Below, in pieces: positions 5,815-5,984 of a stretch of DNA of 5,984 bases. Position 1 is the first letter of the stretch, and each line of letters begins with the position of its first letter. The position numbers were made by a program, and so were the translations under genes. The DNA comes from an uncultured Bacteroidota bacterium (GTDB lineage Bacteria; Bacteroidota; Bacteroidia; Chitinophagales; Chitinophagaceae): the NCBI GenBank assembly GCA_903912435.1, contig CAIWHI010000316.1:1-5984 (forward strand), written 5' to 3'. The notes under the pieces are model-generated. The model searched no databases. It saw only the letters and a list, made by a program, of their open reading frames with translations, and was not told the DNA's origin.

Positions 5815-5828
5815 TTGCCTATAGGCAA
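5815..5828. repeat. Perfect 14-bp palindrome
   Basis: TTGCCTATAGGCAA is its own reverse complement. It stands about 50 bp upstream of the -33 element. It could be a second protein-binding site or the first part of the repeat cluster that begins at 5831; nothing in the sequence decides between these. Confidence 0.35.
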
Positions 5829-5830
5829 CA

Positions 5831-5972
5831 ATGCCCCAGCGGAGCATCCGGTTTGTAGAAAACAAATAGAGAATGTGGGATATGCTCCGCCGCGGCGGAC
5901 TACCGGTTTGTCCAACAATGAAAATTCTCAAATTTATCATGTTATTCAGAGATGTTCCGCAGGAACATCCGG
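5831..5972. repeat. Three diverged copies of a short hairpin repeat
   Basis: Copies start at about 5831, 5882 and 5952. The shared plan is ATGyTCCGC, a small loop, GGArCAT, then CCGG. Copy 1 (5831-5856) reads ATGCCCCAGCGGAGCAT and is followed by CCGGTTTGT. Copy 2 (5882-5911) has the perfect 14-bp palindrome TCCGCCGCGGCGGA at 5886-5899 and the same CCGGTTTGT. Copy 3 (5951-5972) has a perfect 8-bp stem, GATGTTCC / GGAACATC, and only CCGG afterwards. No gene is visible from 5763 to the right edge, so this cluster is the main content of that stretch. It looks like a REP-type intergenic repeat. The cluster may continue past the window. Confidence 0.55.
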
Positions 5973-5984
5973 AACTGCAAATAA

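Noticed and set aside
5831..5972. CRISPR array
   Set aside because: Only three diverged hairpins with unequal spacing (about 51 and 70 bp) and no cas genes.

Overview
The window looks like chromosomal DNA from a member of the Bacteroidota, most likely a Chitinophagaceae- or Sphingobacteriaceae-like organism. The evidence is a textbook Bacteroidota promoter (TTTG, 19 nt, TAnnTTTG), moderate-to-low G+C, mostly absent Shine-Dalgarno sites, an OMP_b-brl-like outer-membrane barrel protein, and proteins resembling the DUF2807/GIN head domain. The genus is not determined.

Layout. (1) 2-631, plus strand: the 3' part of a gene for a small secreted outer-membrane beta-barrel protein; its start lies outside the window. 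(2) 632-1264: no convincing intact gene. This stretch holds degenerate hairpin repeats (724-872) and an inverted duplication (934-1200) whose arms fold back on each other. (3) 1265-5701, minus strand: one apparent operon of six genes, read right to left: ABC ATPase, permease A, GIN-like envelope protein A, permease B, YtrA-type GntR regulator, GIN-like envelope protein B. The last gene is broken by a one-base frameshift in a run of four G (coding strand). (4) 5702-5762: the operon promoter, with a 26-bp imperfect palindrome directly next to the -7 box that is very probably the operator of the regulator. (5) 5763-5984: no gene; a 14-bp palindrome and three diverged copies of a short hairpin repeat.

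How the genes fit together. One ATPase is encoded with two paralogous six-helix permeases, so a heteromeric ABC-2-type exporter is the simplest reading. Two paralogous membrane-anchored or secreted proteins with beta-helix-like repeats probably work in the periplasm with it. The GntR protein probably represses the whole operon from the palindrome at the transcription start; its ligand and the transported substrate cannot be read from the sequence. A 32-bp exact copy of the ATPase gene's 3' end sits just upstream of permease B. This is direct evidence that the permease/GIN module arose by tandem duplication starting within or upstream of the ATPase gene.
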